A stretch of 64,000 nt of DNA, from NCBI RefSeq assembly GCF_013373865.1, contig NC_050477.1, positions 8,728,722-8,792,721 on the forward strand. Reading direction: 5' to 3'. The number at the start of each line of letters is the position of its first letter. Within the stretch, counting starts at the first letter, position 1. Of the stretch, positions 1 through 10,570 are shown piece by piece. Origin of the DNA: Monomorium pharaonis (lineage: Eukaryota > Arthropoda > Insecta > Hymenoptera > Formicidae). Made by a program: the position numbers and the translations under genes. The notes beneath the pieces were generated by a model. It had not been told where the DNA came from, did no database searches, and was given only the letters and a program-made list of their open reading frames with translations.

Positions 1-471
1 ACTAAGCTTTTAAAAGTTGCAATTAAGATTAAAATATGACATAATATAAAATATTGTTAAAAATTTGAGGAGAGAGAGAGAGAGAGAGAGAGAAAGATTG
101 ATTAAAAATTGAGTAAATTGGATAAAGTTTCTGTTTTTTTTTTAAACTAAACTTCACAGTGTTGTACATGAATGGAAATCTATTGTTTTATATCACTAGA
201 ACATTACAAGCGCGCGCTGCGCGCGCGCTATTTGACTTTTTACTTTAAAAATAATAATAATTACAATTTGATTTTCTCTATCTTTCGTTTACATTAATCA
301 AACGTCTTCTGCAATTTTGAATAAAAAAATGTAAAGTTTAATTATACATACATACATACCTACATACCTACCTACATACATACATATCGACATACATATC
401 TACTTGCATACTTACTACTATCTAGCTACCTAGCTACCTAGCTACATATTTATCTAGTTACGCTCGCTCGT
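1..471. repeat. AT-rich leader with GA and CATA/CTAC microsatellites
   Basis: No gene is visible. A (GA)n run lies at about 69-93. A degenerate tetranucleotide tract built from CATA, CTAC and CTAG units fills about 346-460 and runs straight into the large minisatellite. A GC-only hairpin at 210-228 is described separately as a Helitron-like end. Confidence 0.85.
191..245 (-). mobile_element. Helitron-like 3' terminus, copy 1
   Basis: Read on the minus strand, a perfect GC hairpin (plus positions 210-228) is followed 10 bases later by CTAG (196-199) and then T. Canonical Helitrons end in a short GC hairpin about 10 nt before CTRR and insert 5' of a T, so this fits. About 45 bp inward of the hairpin (ctatttgactttttac and the following A/T stretch) resembles the sequence next to copy 2. 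No 5' terminus or Rep/helicase gene is seen, so this would be a non-autonomous element or a fragment. Confidence 0.5.
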
Positions 472-3400
472 TTGCTCCCTCCCTTCCTCCCTTTTTCGCT
501 CACTCACTCACACACTCATTCACTCACTGGCTCATTCCTCGCTCACTCCTCGCTCACTCACTGGCTCACTCCTGACTCACTCCTCGCTCACTCCTCGCTC
601 ACTCTTCGCTCGCTCACTCCTCGCTCACTCACTCGCTCACTCCTCGCTCACTTACTCGCTCACTCCTGGCTCACTCCCGGCTCACTCCCGGCTCACTCCC
701 GGCTCACTCCCGGCTCACTCCCGGCTTACTCCCGGTTCACTCCCGGCTCACTCCCGGCTCACTCCCGGCTTACTCCCGGCTCACTCCCGGCTGACTCCCG
801 GTTCACTCCCGGCTCACTCCCGGCTCACTCCCGGCTCACTCTCGGCTCACTCCCGGCTTACTCCCGGTTCACTCCCGGCTTACTCCCGGTTCACTCCCGG
901 CTCACTCCCGGCTCACTCCCGGCTTACTCCCGGCTCACTCCCGGCTTACTCCCGGTTCACTCCCGGCTCACTCCCGGTTCACTCCCGGCTCACTCCCGGC
1001 TTACTCCCGGCTCACTCCCGGCTCACTCCCGGCTCACTCCTCGCTCACTCTTCGCTCACTCCTTGCTCACTCACTCGCTCACTTCTTGCTCACTCACTCG
1101 CTCACTCCCGGCTCACTCCCGGCTCACTCCCGGCTCACTCTCGGCTCACTCCCGGCTTACTCCCGGTTCACTCCCGGCTCACTCCCGGCTCACTCCCGGC
1201 TTACTCCCGGCTCACTCCCGGCTTACTCCCGGTTCACTCCCGGCTCACTCCCGGTTCACTCCCGGCTCACTCCCGGCTCACTCCCGGCTTACTCCCGGCT
1301 CACTCCCGGCTGACTCCCGGTTCACTCCCGGCTCACTCCCGGCTCACTCCCGGCTCACTCCCGGCTCACTCTCGGCTCACTCCCGGCTTACTCCCGGTTC
1401 ACTCCCGGCTTACTCCCGGTTCACTCCCGGCTCACTCCCGGCTCACTCCCGGCTTACTCTCGGCTTACTCCCGGTTCACTCCCGGCTCACTCCCGGTTCA
1501 CTCCCGGCTCACTCCCGGCTTACTCCCGGCTCACTCCCGGCTCACTCCCGGCTCACTCCTCGCTCACTCTTCGCTCACTCCTTGCTCACTCACTCGCTCA
1601 CTTCTTGCTCACTCACTCGCTCACTCCCGGCTCACTCCCGGCTCACTCCCGGCTCACTCTCGGCTCACTCCCGGCTTACTCCCGGTTCACTCTCGGCTCA
1701 CTCCCGGCTCACTCCCGGCTTACTCCCGGCTCACTCCCGGCTTACTCCCGGTTCACTCCCGGCTCACTCCCGGTTCACTCCCGGCTCACTCCCGGCTCAC
1801 TCCCGGCTTACTCCCGGTTCACTCCCGGCTCACTCCCGGCTCACTCCCGGCTTACTCCCGGCTCACTCCCGGCTGACTCCCGGTTCACTCCCGGCTCACT
1901 CCCGGCTCACTCCCGGCTTACTCCCGGTTCACTCCCGGCTCACTCCCGGCTCACTCCCGGCTCACTCCTCGCTCACTCTTCGCTCACTCCTTGCTCACTC
2001 ACTCGCTCACTTCTTGCTCACTCACTCGCTCACTCCCGGCTCACTCCCGGCTCACTCCCGGCTCACTCTCGGCTCACTCCCGGCTTACTCCCGGTTCACT
2101 CCCGGCTCACTCCCGGCTCACTCCCGGCTCACTCCCGGTTCACTCCCGGTTCACTCCCGGCTCACTCCCGGCTTACTCCCGGCTCACTCCCGGCTTACTC
2201 CCGGTTCACTCCCGGCTCACTCCCGGTTCACTCCCGGCTCACTCCCGGCTCACTCCCGGCTTACTCCCGGTTCACTCCCGGCTCACTCCCGGCTCACTCC
2301 TCGCTCACTCTTCGCTCACTCCTTGCTCACTCACTCGCTCACTTCTTGCTCACTCACTCGCTCACTCCCGGCTCACTCCCGGCTCACTCCCGGCTCACTC
2401 TCGGCTCACTCCCGGCTTACTCCCGGTTCACTCCCGGCTCACTCCCGGCTCACTCCCGGCTTACTCCCGGCTCACTCCCGGCTTACTCCCGGTTCACTCC
2501 CGGCTCACTCCCGGTTCACTCCCGGCTCACTCCCGGCTCACTTCCGGCTTACTCCCGGTTCACTCCCGGCTCACTCCCGGCTCACTCCCGGCTCACTCCT
2601 CGCTCACTCTTTGCTCACTCCTTGCTCACTCACTCGCTCACTTCTTGCTCACTCACTCGCTCACTCCTGGCTCACTCCTGGCTCACTCCTGGCTCACTCC
2701 TTGCTCACTCCTGGCTCACTCCTGGCTCACTCCCGGCTCACTCCCGACTCACTCCCGGCTCACTCCCGGCTCACTCCCGGCTCACTCCCGGCTTACTCCC
2801 GGTTCACTCCCGGCTCACTTCCGGCTCACTCCTTGCTCACTCTTCGCTCACTTCTCGCTCACTCACTCGCTCACTTCTCGCTCACTCCTGGCTCACTCCT
2901 GGCTCACTCCCGGCTCACTCCCGGCTCACTCCCGGCTTACTCCCGGTTCACTCCCGACTCACTCCCGGTTCACTCCCGGCTCACTCCCGGTTCACTCCCG
3001 GCTCACTCCTCGCTCACTCTTCGCTCACTCCTTGCTCACTCACTCGCTCACTTCTTGCTCACTCACTCGCTCACTCCTGGCTCACTCCTGGCTCACTCCT
3101 GGCTCACTCCTTGCTCACTCCTGGCTCACTCCTGGCTCACTCCCGGCTCACTCCCGACTCACTCCCGGCTCACTCCCGGCTCACTCCCGGCTCACTCCCG
3201 GCTTACTCCCGGTTCACTCCCGGCTCACTTCCGGCTCACTCCTTGCTCACTCTTCGCTCACTTCTCGCTCACTCACTCGCTCACTTCTCGCTCACTCCTG
3301 GCTCACTCCCGGCTCACTCCCGGCTCACTCCCGGCTCACTCCCGGCTCACTCCCGGTTCACTCCCGGCTCACTCCCGGCTCACTCCTCGCTCACTCTTCG

Positions 3401-3620
3401 CTCACTCCTGGCTCATTCCTGGCTCACTCTTCACTCACTCACTCACTCTTTACTCAGTCTTTACTCACTCACTCACTCACTCACTCACTCATTCACTCAC
3501 TTACTCACTACTCACTCACTCTTCACTCACTCCTCACTCACTCCTCACTCACTCCTAACTCACTCTCACTCACTCTCACTCACTCTCACTTACTCACTCA
3601 CTCACTCATTCACTCACTCA
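472..3620. repeat. 11-bp minisatellite (ctcactcccgg), with 4-bp tcac tail
   Basis: About 3.1 kb of tandem 11-bp units, consensus ctcactcccgg, with variants (ttactcccgg, gttcactcccgg, ctgactcccgg, ctcactcctgg). They are interrupted by blocks of 8-10 bp units (ctcgctcactcttcgctcactcc). The interrupting block recurs near 1039, 1559, 1968, 2299, 2599 and 3009, so there is higher-order structure. About 300 bp from 2599 are repeated almost exactly at 3009 (offset 410). From about 3430 to 3620 the array degrades into (tcac)n. Because 11 is not a multiple of 3 and the unit lacks stops in the open frames, three frames read for hundreds of codons as an 11-residue repeat containing HSRLTPGSLPA. I do not call these coding. 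Confidence 0.95.
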
Positions 3621-3793
3621 CGCACGCACCCCATCCAAGTCGCTAACCCATGTGCACATTGCAAACAAAATAAAGTTCACACGTGTTTGCAGGTTTTCAA
3701 TACAATGTCTGGTAACGAAATTAACACTTACTCATTTTACAAGTACACCCATAAAAAAAGTTAACAAAGACATTGCTTCGCTGTGATCACTCA

Positions 3794-3825
<32 letters not shown>

Positions 3826-4110
3826 TTTAAATTTTTGTTTACAAATTATGGATTTTCTACTTACCGACATTAAAAAAAAATTTTTTTCGATTCCTTAAAG
3901 ATTCTTCTTGCATATGTTTTTTTTTTCACTAAAAGAAATTTCCAAAATTTGAACTAAATTGGAGATTGGTCCGTTTCGGAAGCTAAATTATTTGTACATA
4001 TTTTTATGTCTGAATTTGTCAGGTATTAAAAAAATTATGATAAACATTTATAAAAATATTTAAAATAAATATTTATACCATTATTATCAAAGAATATAAA
4101 AAATATTTCA
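3621..4110. other. No gene seen; CA microsatellite and AT-rich DNA
   Basis: Unique-looking sequence follows the minisatellite. A (CA)n run sits at about 3797-3824, followed by homopolymer-rich AT sequence. I see no coding or structural feature beyond the simple repeat. Confidence 0.75.
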
Positions 4111-4114
4111 AGTT

Positions 4115-4175
4115 TATATACCACTAGATACCACAGACGCGTGCTTTGCGCGCGCTACTTAACTTTTTATTTTTC
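4115..4175 (-). mobile_element. Helitron-like 3' terminus, copy 2
   Basis: On the minus strand an imperfect GC hairpin (plus 4136-4156) is followed by CTAG (4124-4127) and then T. The flank inward (ctacttaactttttattttt) matches copy 1 (ctatttgactttttac). The 152-bp tandem repeat begins immediately beyond it. The hairpin has decayed relative to copy 1. Confidence 0.5.
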
Positions 4176-4188
4176 ACCTTTTAAAAAT

Positions 4189-4492
4189 AAATTACAACAA
4201 TAAATGTATAAATAATATTTATACAAATTTTACAGCTGTCAAAATTCAATTGCAATGACAGCTACTCTTGCAACACGAAGTAAGCGCAGCGAGAGAACCA
4301 ATTGGCATCGCGGAAAAGCGACAACAATGAACTTCGAGATAAATTACAACAATAAATGTATAAATAATATTTATACAAATTTTACAGCTGTCAAAATTCA
4401 ATTGCAATGACAGCTACTCTTGCAACACGAAGTAAGCGCAGCGAGAGAACCAATTGGCATCGCGGAAAAGCGACAACAATGAACTTCGAGAA
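4189..4492. repeat. 152-bp tandem duplication
   Basis: Positions 4189-4340 and 4341-4492 are near-identical copies at an offset of 152 bp. Each contains an AT-rich half, an inverted pair (cagctgtca / tgacagct) and a GC-richer half ending in gaaaagcgacaacaatgaac. The unit lies between Helitron-like ends 2 and 3, so it is probably the internal part of those elements. A diverged relative lies near 12380-12470. Confidence 0.85.
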
Positions 4493-4524
4493 ATGCGAGC
4501 AATCGACTTTACATGCCTTTTTTT

Positions 4525-4580
4525 AGATAGGACTAGAACATGCACGCGCTTCGCGCGCGCCAACTGTTATTTTTTTATTT
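4525..4580 (-). mobile_element. Helitron-like 3' terminus, copy 3
   Basis: On the minus strand a GC hairpin (plus about 4541-4560) is followed by ATGTT, then CTAG (4533-4536), then T. This is the third occurrence of the same arrangement in 4.4 kb, all in one orientation. The sequence at higher coordinates is the 3' flank of a LINE remnant, so the LINE may have been carried inside this element or lie beside it. Confidence 0.5.
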
Positions 4581-4689
4581 GTTATTACACCCTGCATAAA
4601 ATTACTATTGCATATAACATATATACAACTCGTTTATTTCTTAAACATTTCGGCCTTTGAAAAAAGGTTACATAGCTTAATTACATAAT

Positions 4690-5100
4690 AACATAGGACT
4701 CTTAATGACTATTTACGCTTTTCTTTGTCATTTCTCGTCTTTAATACATTTTTCATCCATTTTGTACCTATATCTACCTCTGATAACATTTTCCTAACAG
4801 AGAAATTTTGTCTTCGCAATTCTGTAAATTCTTCTAATATTGGTTCTAAAGTCTCTACTTTTAAATTGTATAGCCTACACTTTTTCCTTTTTCCAATATC
4901 TATTCCCTAATGCCTCGTTTCCGCACTTAAATCTCGCTATCATGGACTAACTCCCTACTTTTATTTTACCCCACTAAAATATACAAAAGCTTCTCATCTA
5001 TTTTTATTTCTTTGTACACTCTATTATATTTTGCCCATATTATTTTTTCATATCTTCCTTGTTTTTGTTCGTCTCTGTTTATCTTTCTAACCCTTCCAGT
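4690..5100 (-). pseudogene. Decayed 3' end of a non-LTR retrotransposon (LINE) ORF2
   Basis: The minus strand translates, with several frameshifts and stops, into the C-terminal tail of a LINE reverse transcriptase protein. In order there is a K/E-rich segment (WAKYNRVYKEIK), then IARFKCGNEALGNRYWKKE, then VETLEPILEEFTELR, then a basic tail ending at a TAG (plus 4709-4711). The ARF.CGNE..GNRYW block is the pre-zinc-finger signature I know from jockey/R1-like ORF2 copies in ant genomes. The Cys residues of the following knuckle are largely missing. The fragment is 5'-truncated at about 5100, where a 96-bp inverted repeat begins, and it cannot encode a working protein. The exact clade is uncertain. 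Confidence 0.7.
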
Positions 5101-5196
5101 GAGAAATAACCATCAAATCGACATCAATTTGATTTGATCAATGCAATTTATATCAATTCTCCCTTAATTTGATATCAATTTGATGGGTTATTTCTC
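5101..5196. mobile_element. Short inverted repeat (MITE-like), 96 bp
   Basis: The terminal sequence gagaaataaccatcaaat is repeated inverted at the right end (tttgatgggttatttctc). Almost the whole element is two arms, so it can form one hairpin. It abuts the LINE remnant. The family is not recognised. Confidence 0.7.
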
Positions 5197-5349
5197 TAAC
5201 TAAGTTATGTATATACATAAAGTCTTTTCATAGAATTCCTGATAAGTTTCAGAAATAGTTCCGTTGATTTATTTTAAAAAAATTGATATTTGAAAATATG
5301 AGATGCTATTTTCCCCTGGCACCTCATTAATAAAAATTGAACGTTTTAA
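5197..5349. other. AT-rich spacer before satellite
   Basis: AT-rich sequence without recognisable genes or repeats, leading into the inverted satellite units. Confidence 0.6.
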
Positions 5350-5770
5350 CAGCAGTTATACTTGCACCCGTAATAGTTCTAGAGTTTTTGATAGATTTTA
5401 ACAATAGTTCTGTATTCTACATTAAATATATTTAAACAATTTTTTAATTATACGGCTGGCACCGCACTAAAAAAGTAAACTACCATTTTATAGCGAGTTC
5501 CAAACGATTACATAGCATTTTTTAATAGTTCAGCAATAGTTCCAAAGCTTTTTGCAGGTTTTGTCGACAATTCCGGTCTTTAAGCATGTTTAAACAATTT
5601 TTTTATTAGACGGCTGGCACCGCACTACAAGAGTAAACTACTATTTTATAGCAAATTCCAGACGAGTACATAGCATTTTTCAATAGTTCTGCAATAGTTC
5701 TAAAGCTTTTTGTAGATTTTGTCGACAGTTCCGGTCTTTAAACATTTTTAAACAATTTTTTATTTGATCC
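5350..5770 (-). repeat. 157-bp satellite, about 2.5 units in inverted orientation
   Basis: Units carry the reverse complement of the satellite downstream: ggctggcaccgcact, then a gtcgac core and ccggtcttta. The gtcgac cores at about 5563 and 5721 are 158 bp apart. The outermost part (gcacccgtaatagttctaga) is the reverse complement of the right end of the direct array near 8810-8830. Both array ends therefore carry the same terminal sequence, pointing inward. Confidence 0.9.
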
Positions 5771-6249
5771 TGTCTCGCACTATCAGATATGAATACTACG
5801 CTATGGTATTTAAACTTCAGCCAATTTTATGGTATCTGATAGGTATGTGTTAGTAATGTAATTGACATTTTTTAAATTTTAGAGTTGGGTTAGTTAATCT
5901 AATTTTTAACTAAGTTAATGAAATTTAATTGATTATGAAATGAATTCTATTATGTTAAAAGTTACGTAAATAAATACTAATTCTATTAAATTTACGTTAA
6001 GATTAATTTGTTTCTAGTTAAAGTAAAAGTTAATTTTGAGAAACTTTTTTATATTAAATTAAAAAGTCATATGATTTGTTTAAGTTAAATTACCAACATA
6101 ATTACAATATTATTCGTCAAATATATTTAATTTTAATATAATATTTTATTTGTAAATCAACTTACAATGTCGCTCTATTGTTAACCAGTAATTCATAACA
6201 TGTATAAATACTTATCGTTAGAGGTTTAGAAAGAGGTTACTTATAAATA
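5771..6249. other. Spacer between oppositely oriented satellite blocks
   Basis: About 480 bp of AT-rich DNA between the inverted and direct satellite blocks. It contains short direct and inverted motifs (tatcagata, tatctgata) but no reading frame or known element that I recognise. Confidence 0.7.
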
Positions 6250-8830
6250 CCATTGTTTGTCAAACGAACTGTCGATAAAACCTACAAAAAGCTTTGAAAC
6301 TATTGCAGAAATATATTGGAGAATGCTGTGTGGTTGTCTGGAACTCGCTATAAAATTGTAGTATACTCTTGTAGTGCGGTGCCAGCCGTCTAATAAAAAA
6401 ATTCTTAAAAAATGCTTAAAGATCGGAACTGTCGACGAAACCTACAAAGAACTTTGTCACTATTGCAGAACTATTAAAATATGCTATGTACTTGTCTGGA
6501 ACTCGCTATAAAATGGTAGTTTACTCCTGTAGTGCGGTGCCAATCGTCTAATAAACAAATCGCCTAAAAATGCTAAAAACCGGAACTGTCGACGAAACCT
6601 GCAAATGCTTTGGAACTATTGCAGAACTATTAAAATATGCTATGTACTTGTCTGGAACTCGCTATAAAATGGTAGTTTACTCTTGTAGTGCGGTGCCAGC
6701 GGTCTACTAAAAAATTGTTTAAAAATACTTAAAGACCGGAACTGTCGACGAAACCTGCAAAAAGCTTTGGAACTATTGCAGAACTATTGAGAAATGCTAT
6801 GTACTCGTCTGAAACTCGCTATAAAAGTGTAGTTTACTCTTGTAGTGCGGTGCCAGCGGTCTACTAAAAAATTGTTTAAAAATACTTAAAGACCGGAACT
6901 GTCGACGAAACCTGCAAAAAGCTTTGAAACTATTGCAGAACTATTGAAAAATGTTATGTACTCGTCTGGAACTTACTATAAAATGGTAGTTTACTCCTGT
7001 AGTGCGGTGCCAGCTGTCTAATAAACAAATTGCCTAAAAATGCTTAAAGACCGGGACTGTCGACGAAACCTGCAAAAAGCTTTGGAACTATTGCAGAACT
7101 ATTAAAATATGCTATGTACTTGTCTGGAACTCGCTATAAAATGGTAGTTTACTCTTGTAGTGCGGTGCCAGCGGTCTACTAAAAAATTGTTTAAAAATAC
7201 TTAAAGACCGGAACTGTCGACGAAACCTGCAAAAAGCTTTGGAACTATTGCAGAACTATTGAGAAATGCTATGTACTTGTCTGAAACTCGCTATAAAAGT
7301 GTAGTTTACTCTTGTAGTGCGGTGCCAGCGGTCTAATAAAAAAATTCTTTAAAAATGCTTAAAGACCGGAACTGTCGACGAAACCTGCAAAAAGCTTTGG
7401 AACTATTGCAGAACTATTAAAATATGCTATGTACTTGTCTGGAACTCGCTATAAAATTGTAGTTTATTTTTGTAGTGCAGTGCCAGCCGTCTAATAAAAA
7501 AATTCTTAAAAATGCTCAAAGACCGGAACTGTCGACGAAACCTGCAAAAAGCTTTGGAACTATTGCAGAACTATTGAAAAATGCTATGTATTTGTCTGAA
7601 ACTCGCTATAAAATTGTAGTTTACTCTTGTAGTGCGGTGCCAGCCGTCTAATAAAAAAATTTTTTTTTAATACTTGAAGACAGGAACTGTCGACGAAACC
7701 TGCAAAAAGCTTTGGAACTATTGCAGAACTATTGAAAAATGGTGTGTACTTGTCTGGAACTCGCTATAAAATTGTAGTTTACTCTTGTAGTGCGGTGCCA
7801 GCCGTCTAATAAAAAAATTCTTAAAAATACTTAAAGACCGGAACTGTCGACGAAACCTGCAAAAAGCTTTGGAACTATTGCAGAACTATTGAGAAATGCT
7901 ATGTACTTGTCTGAAACTCGCTATAAAAGTGTAGTTTACTCTTGTAGTGCGGTGCCAGCGGTCTAATAAAAAAATTCTTTAAAAATGCTTAAAGACCGGA
8001 ACTGTCGACGAAACCTGCAAAAAGCTTTGGAACTATTGCAGAACTATTAAAATATGTTATGTACTTGTCTGGAACTCGCTATAAAATTGTAGTTTATTTT
8101 TGTAGTGCAGTGCCAGCCGTCTAATAAAAAAATTCTTAAAAATGCTCAAAGACCGGAACTGTCGACGAAACCTGCAAAAAGCTTTGGAACTATTGCAGAA
8201 CTATTGAAAAATGCTATGTATTTGTCTGAAACTCGCTATAAAATTGTAGTTTACTCTTGTAGTGCGGTGCCAGCCGTCTAATAAAAAAATTTTTTTTTAA
8301 TACTTGAAGACAGGAACTGTCGACGAAACCTGCAAAAAGCTTTGAAACTATTGCAGAACTATTGAAAAATGCTATGTACTTGTCTGGAACTCGCTATAAA
8401 ATTGTAGTTTACTCTTGTAGTGCGGTGCCAGCCGTCTAATAAAAAAATTCTTTAAAAATGCTTGAAGACCGGAACTGTCGACAAAACCTACAAAAAACTT
8501 TGTCACTATTGCAGAACTATTAAAATATGTACTTGTCTGAAACTCGCTATAAAATGGTAGTTTACTCTTGTAGTGCGGTGCCAGCCGTCTAATAAAATAA
8601 TTGCTTAAAAATGCTTAAAGACCGGAACTGTCGACAAAATCTACAAAAGCTTTGACATTATTGCAGAACTGTTAGAAAATGCCATAAAGTTGGTTGAAAC
8701 TCGCCAAAAAGTGGTACCTTACTCTTGTAGTGCAATGCCAACAGCCAAATTGAAAAACTGTTTAAATATATTTAATGTACAGAACTATTGCTGAAATTTA
8801 TCAGGAACTCTAGAACTATTACGGGTGCCA
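6250..8830 (+). repeat. 157-158 bp satellite, about 16 direct units with 4-mer higher-order repeat
   Basis: The anchor aactgtcga occurs at about 6266, 6427, 6584, 6740, 6897, 7054, 7212, 7370, 7527, 7684, 7842, 8000, 8157, 8314, 8473 and 8626, nearly always 157-158 bp apart. Each unit carries a GTCGAC palindrome, an agctttggaactattgcaga segment, an aactcgctataaaa segment and tagtgcggtgccagccgtct. Four consecutive units from 7212 to 7841 (630 bp) recur almost base for base at 7842-8472, a tetrameric higher-order repeat. An earlier three-unit period (470 bp) links 6584-6896 with 7054-7369. The right end, from about 8700, degenerates into the terminal sequence shared inverted with about 5350-5450. 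No coding capacity is seen. Confidence 0.95.
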
Positions 8831-8847
8831 GTACTATATTGTTACTC

Positions 8848-9025
8848 CATCGCTGTTAGAAGGATAGAGAAGAGACGTTGAACCCCACGACAGTAACACA
8901 TATTTATCAAGTAATTCTTAATTATCTTAATTATCTTTTTTGCCAATACATTAAATATAATTATAATTCTTCTTTTTATTTGTATTGATTAAAAAATTAA
9001 TATATTGTTATGTAAAATGTATATT
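8848..9025 (+). repeat. Left arm of a large inverted repeat
   Basis: The segment from ccatcgctgttagaagg through the atctttttt tract and the following AT-rich stretch is the reverse complement of 11955-12133, with few differences. The two arms (about 175 bp) enclose 2.9 kb of palindrome-rich DNA and start immediately after the satellite array. Confidence 0.85.
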
Positions 9026-9049
9026 TTTAATTGCAGGTACGCTTAACTG

Positions 9050-9327
9050 AATACCATATCTAATTGTATATAATTGTATGTGGCGCCATATATAATGCTG
9101 TGTTAGTAGTGCATTTTATATATAATTATATATAGCATTATATACAACTATATAGTCATATATAGCCATATATATTAATGTGGCTAATCTGGGTCTATAT
9201 ATAATCAGATATAGCACCATATCTAATTTTATATAATTGTATCTGACGCCAGATATAATGCTATGTGAGCATCCTATATATAATTATATATAGCATTATA
9301 TATGGCGCCATATACAATTAGATATGC
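9050..9327. mobile_element. AT-rich inverted-repeat element containing tatggcgccata motifs
   Basis: The left end (catatctaattgtatat, then a ggcgcc core) is inverted at the right end (9270-9327). The interior is dense in short ATATA palindromes such as atataattatatat. It resembles a degenerate foldback or MITE. The boundaries are approximate and no target duplication could be fixed. Confidence 0.55.
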
Positions 9328-9665
9328 AGACTTGCCCGCTAGTTAGAGCGCGGTCACTCGTAGCGTGGTTAAGGCAAGCAAAAATTAGCTTCTTGTTCCT
9401 GTCTGATGTGGAAGAGGACTGCCACTATTTTTATGATTTACTCATTAGAAATATCTATATATGGTTATTTATATATAAATATTTATATATCTGTATATGG
9501 TTACATACAATCTGATTGTATATAATGTTAATTATATATAATCATATATGATTATATATAATTATATGTGGTTGTATATAATTATATATGGGTATGTGGT
9601 TATATATGTTTATATATGGTTACATACAATCGTATGTGATTGTATAATGCCATTTTTTTATATGA
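9328..9665. other. Short GC-richer patch then ATATA-rich DNA
   Basis: A patch at about 9328-9420 is GC-richer than its surroundings. It contains a weak tRNA A-box-like string (tagttagagcgcgg) but no B-box, so I do not call a tRNA or SINE. The rest is repeated tatatat motifs with no gene. Confidence 0.5.
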
Positions 9666-10570
9666 TTGTATATAATGTCATTTGAAGATCTGAAGAAAAT
9701 AATGTTATTGAACTTTTACGAGAAAGAAATCTTGATATCTCAAAATTGAGTGTACCAATTTATTTGGATTGGTTGCAATTGAAAACTCACATTAATATTA
9801 TCTCATGAAAAAATAATTTAGATATAATTATATATAATTATTTTTTCTCGGAAAGATTCATATATAGACTCAGTTGTTCTTATTCTTTCATATATGAAAC
9901 TATATATGACTTTATAGGATTATATATATATCTATATATGATTACTCAACTTCAATAGATACAATCAGATATGACCTGATATTATTATATATAATCATAT
10001 AAAGCATTTGCATTTCTTCAGATATAAGCCGGCAAGAACAATGGAGTCCATATATAAAAATATATATAAATTATATATAAATTATATATAATGCCCATAA
10101 ATAATTTATATATAATTATATATGCTGGTATATATAAATCATATATAATTACATATAATTATATATAACGTCATATATAATTATATCTAAATTATGTTTT
10201 CCTGAAATAATATTAATGTGAGTTTTCAATTGCAACCAATCCAATTAAATCGGTACACTCAATTTTGAGATATCAAGATTTCTTTCTCGTAAATTCATTA
10301 TTTACATTATACATAATAATTTTGTTTTAGTAAAATGAAATTGTATGTAGGCACATTGTAAAGCCTCTTGAATGGCAAACTGGATTTACATGTGTGTATA
10401 TTACATATGAATCTGATCTGAAGAAAATAATGTTATTGAACTTTTACAAGAAAGAAATCTTGATATCTCAAAATTGAATGTACCGATTTAATTGGATTGA
10501 TTGCAATTAAAAACTCACATTAATATTATCTTATGAAAAAATCATTTAGATATAATTATGTATGACGCAT
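9666..10570. repeat. Three copies of a ~140-bp dispersed repeat, two direct and one inverted
   Basis: Near-identical segments lie at about 9690-9835 (+), 10193-10305 (-) and 10418-10560 (+). Shared strings include gaaagaaatcttgatatctc and actcacattaatatta. One copy reads open for about 33 codons, but the other two have a TAA at the same position, so I treat it as repeat rather than exon. ATATA-rich sequence separates the copies. Confidence 0.75.

Noticed and set aside
472..3764. Reading frames of 1028, 719, 551 and 75 codons with an HSRLTPGSLPA repeat
   Set aside because: All are translations of the 11-bp minisatellite in different frames. They overlap one another, have no unique domain, and the repeat simply lacks stops.
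9324..9420. Possible tRNA (A-box-like tagttagagcgcgg)
   Set aside because: No B box at the right distance and no cloverleaf fold.
9690..9790. Possible coding exon (33 codons open)
   Set aside because: It is one of three repeat copies and the other two carry a stop at the same place; no recognised family.
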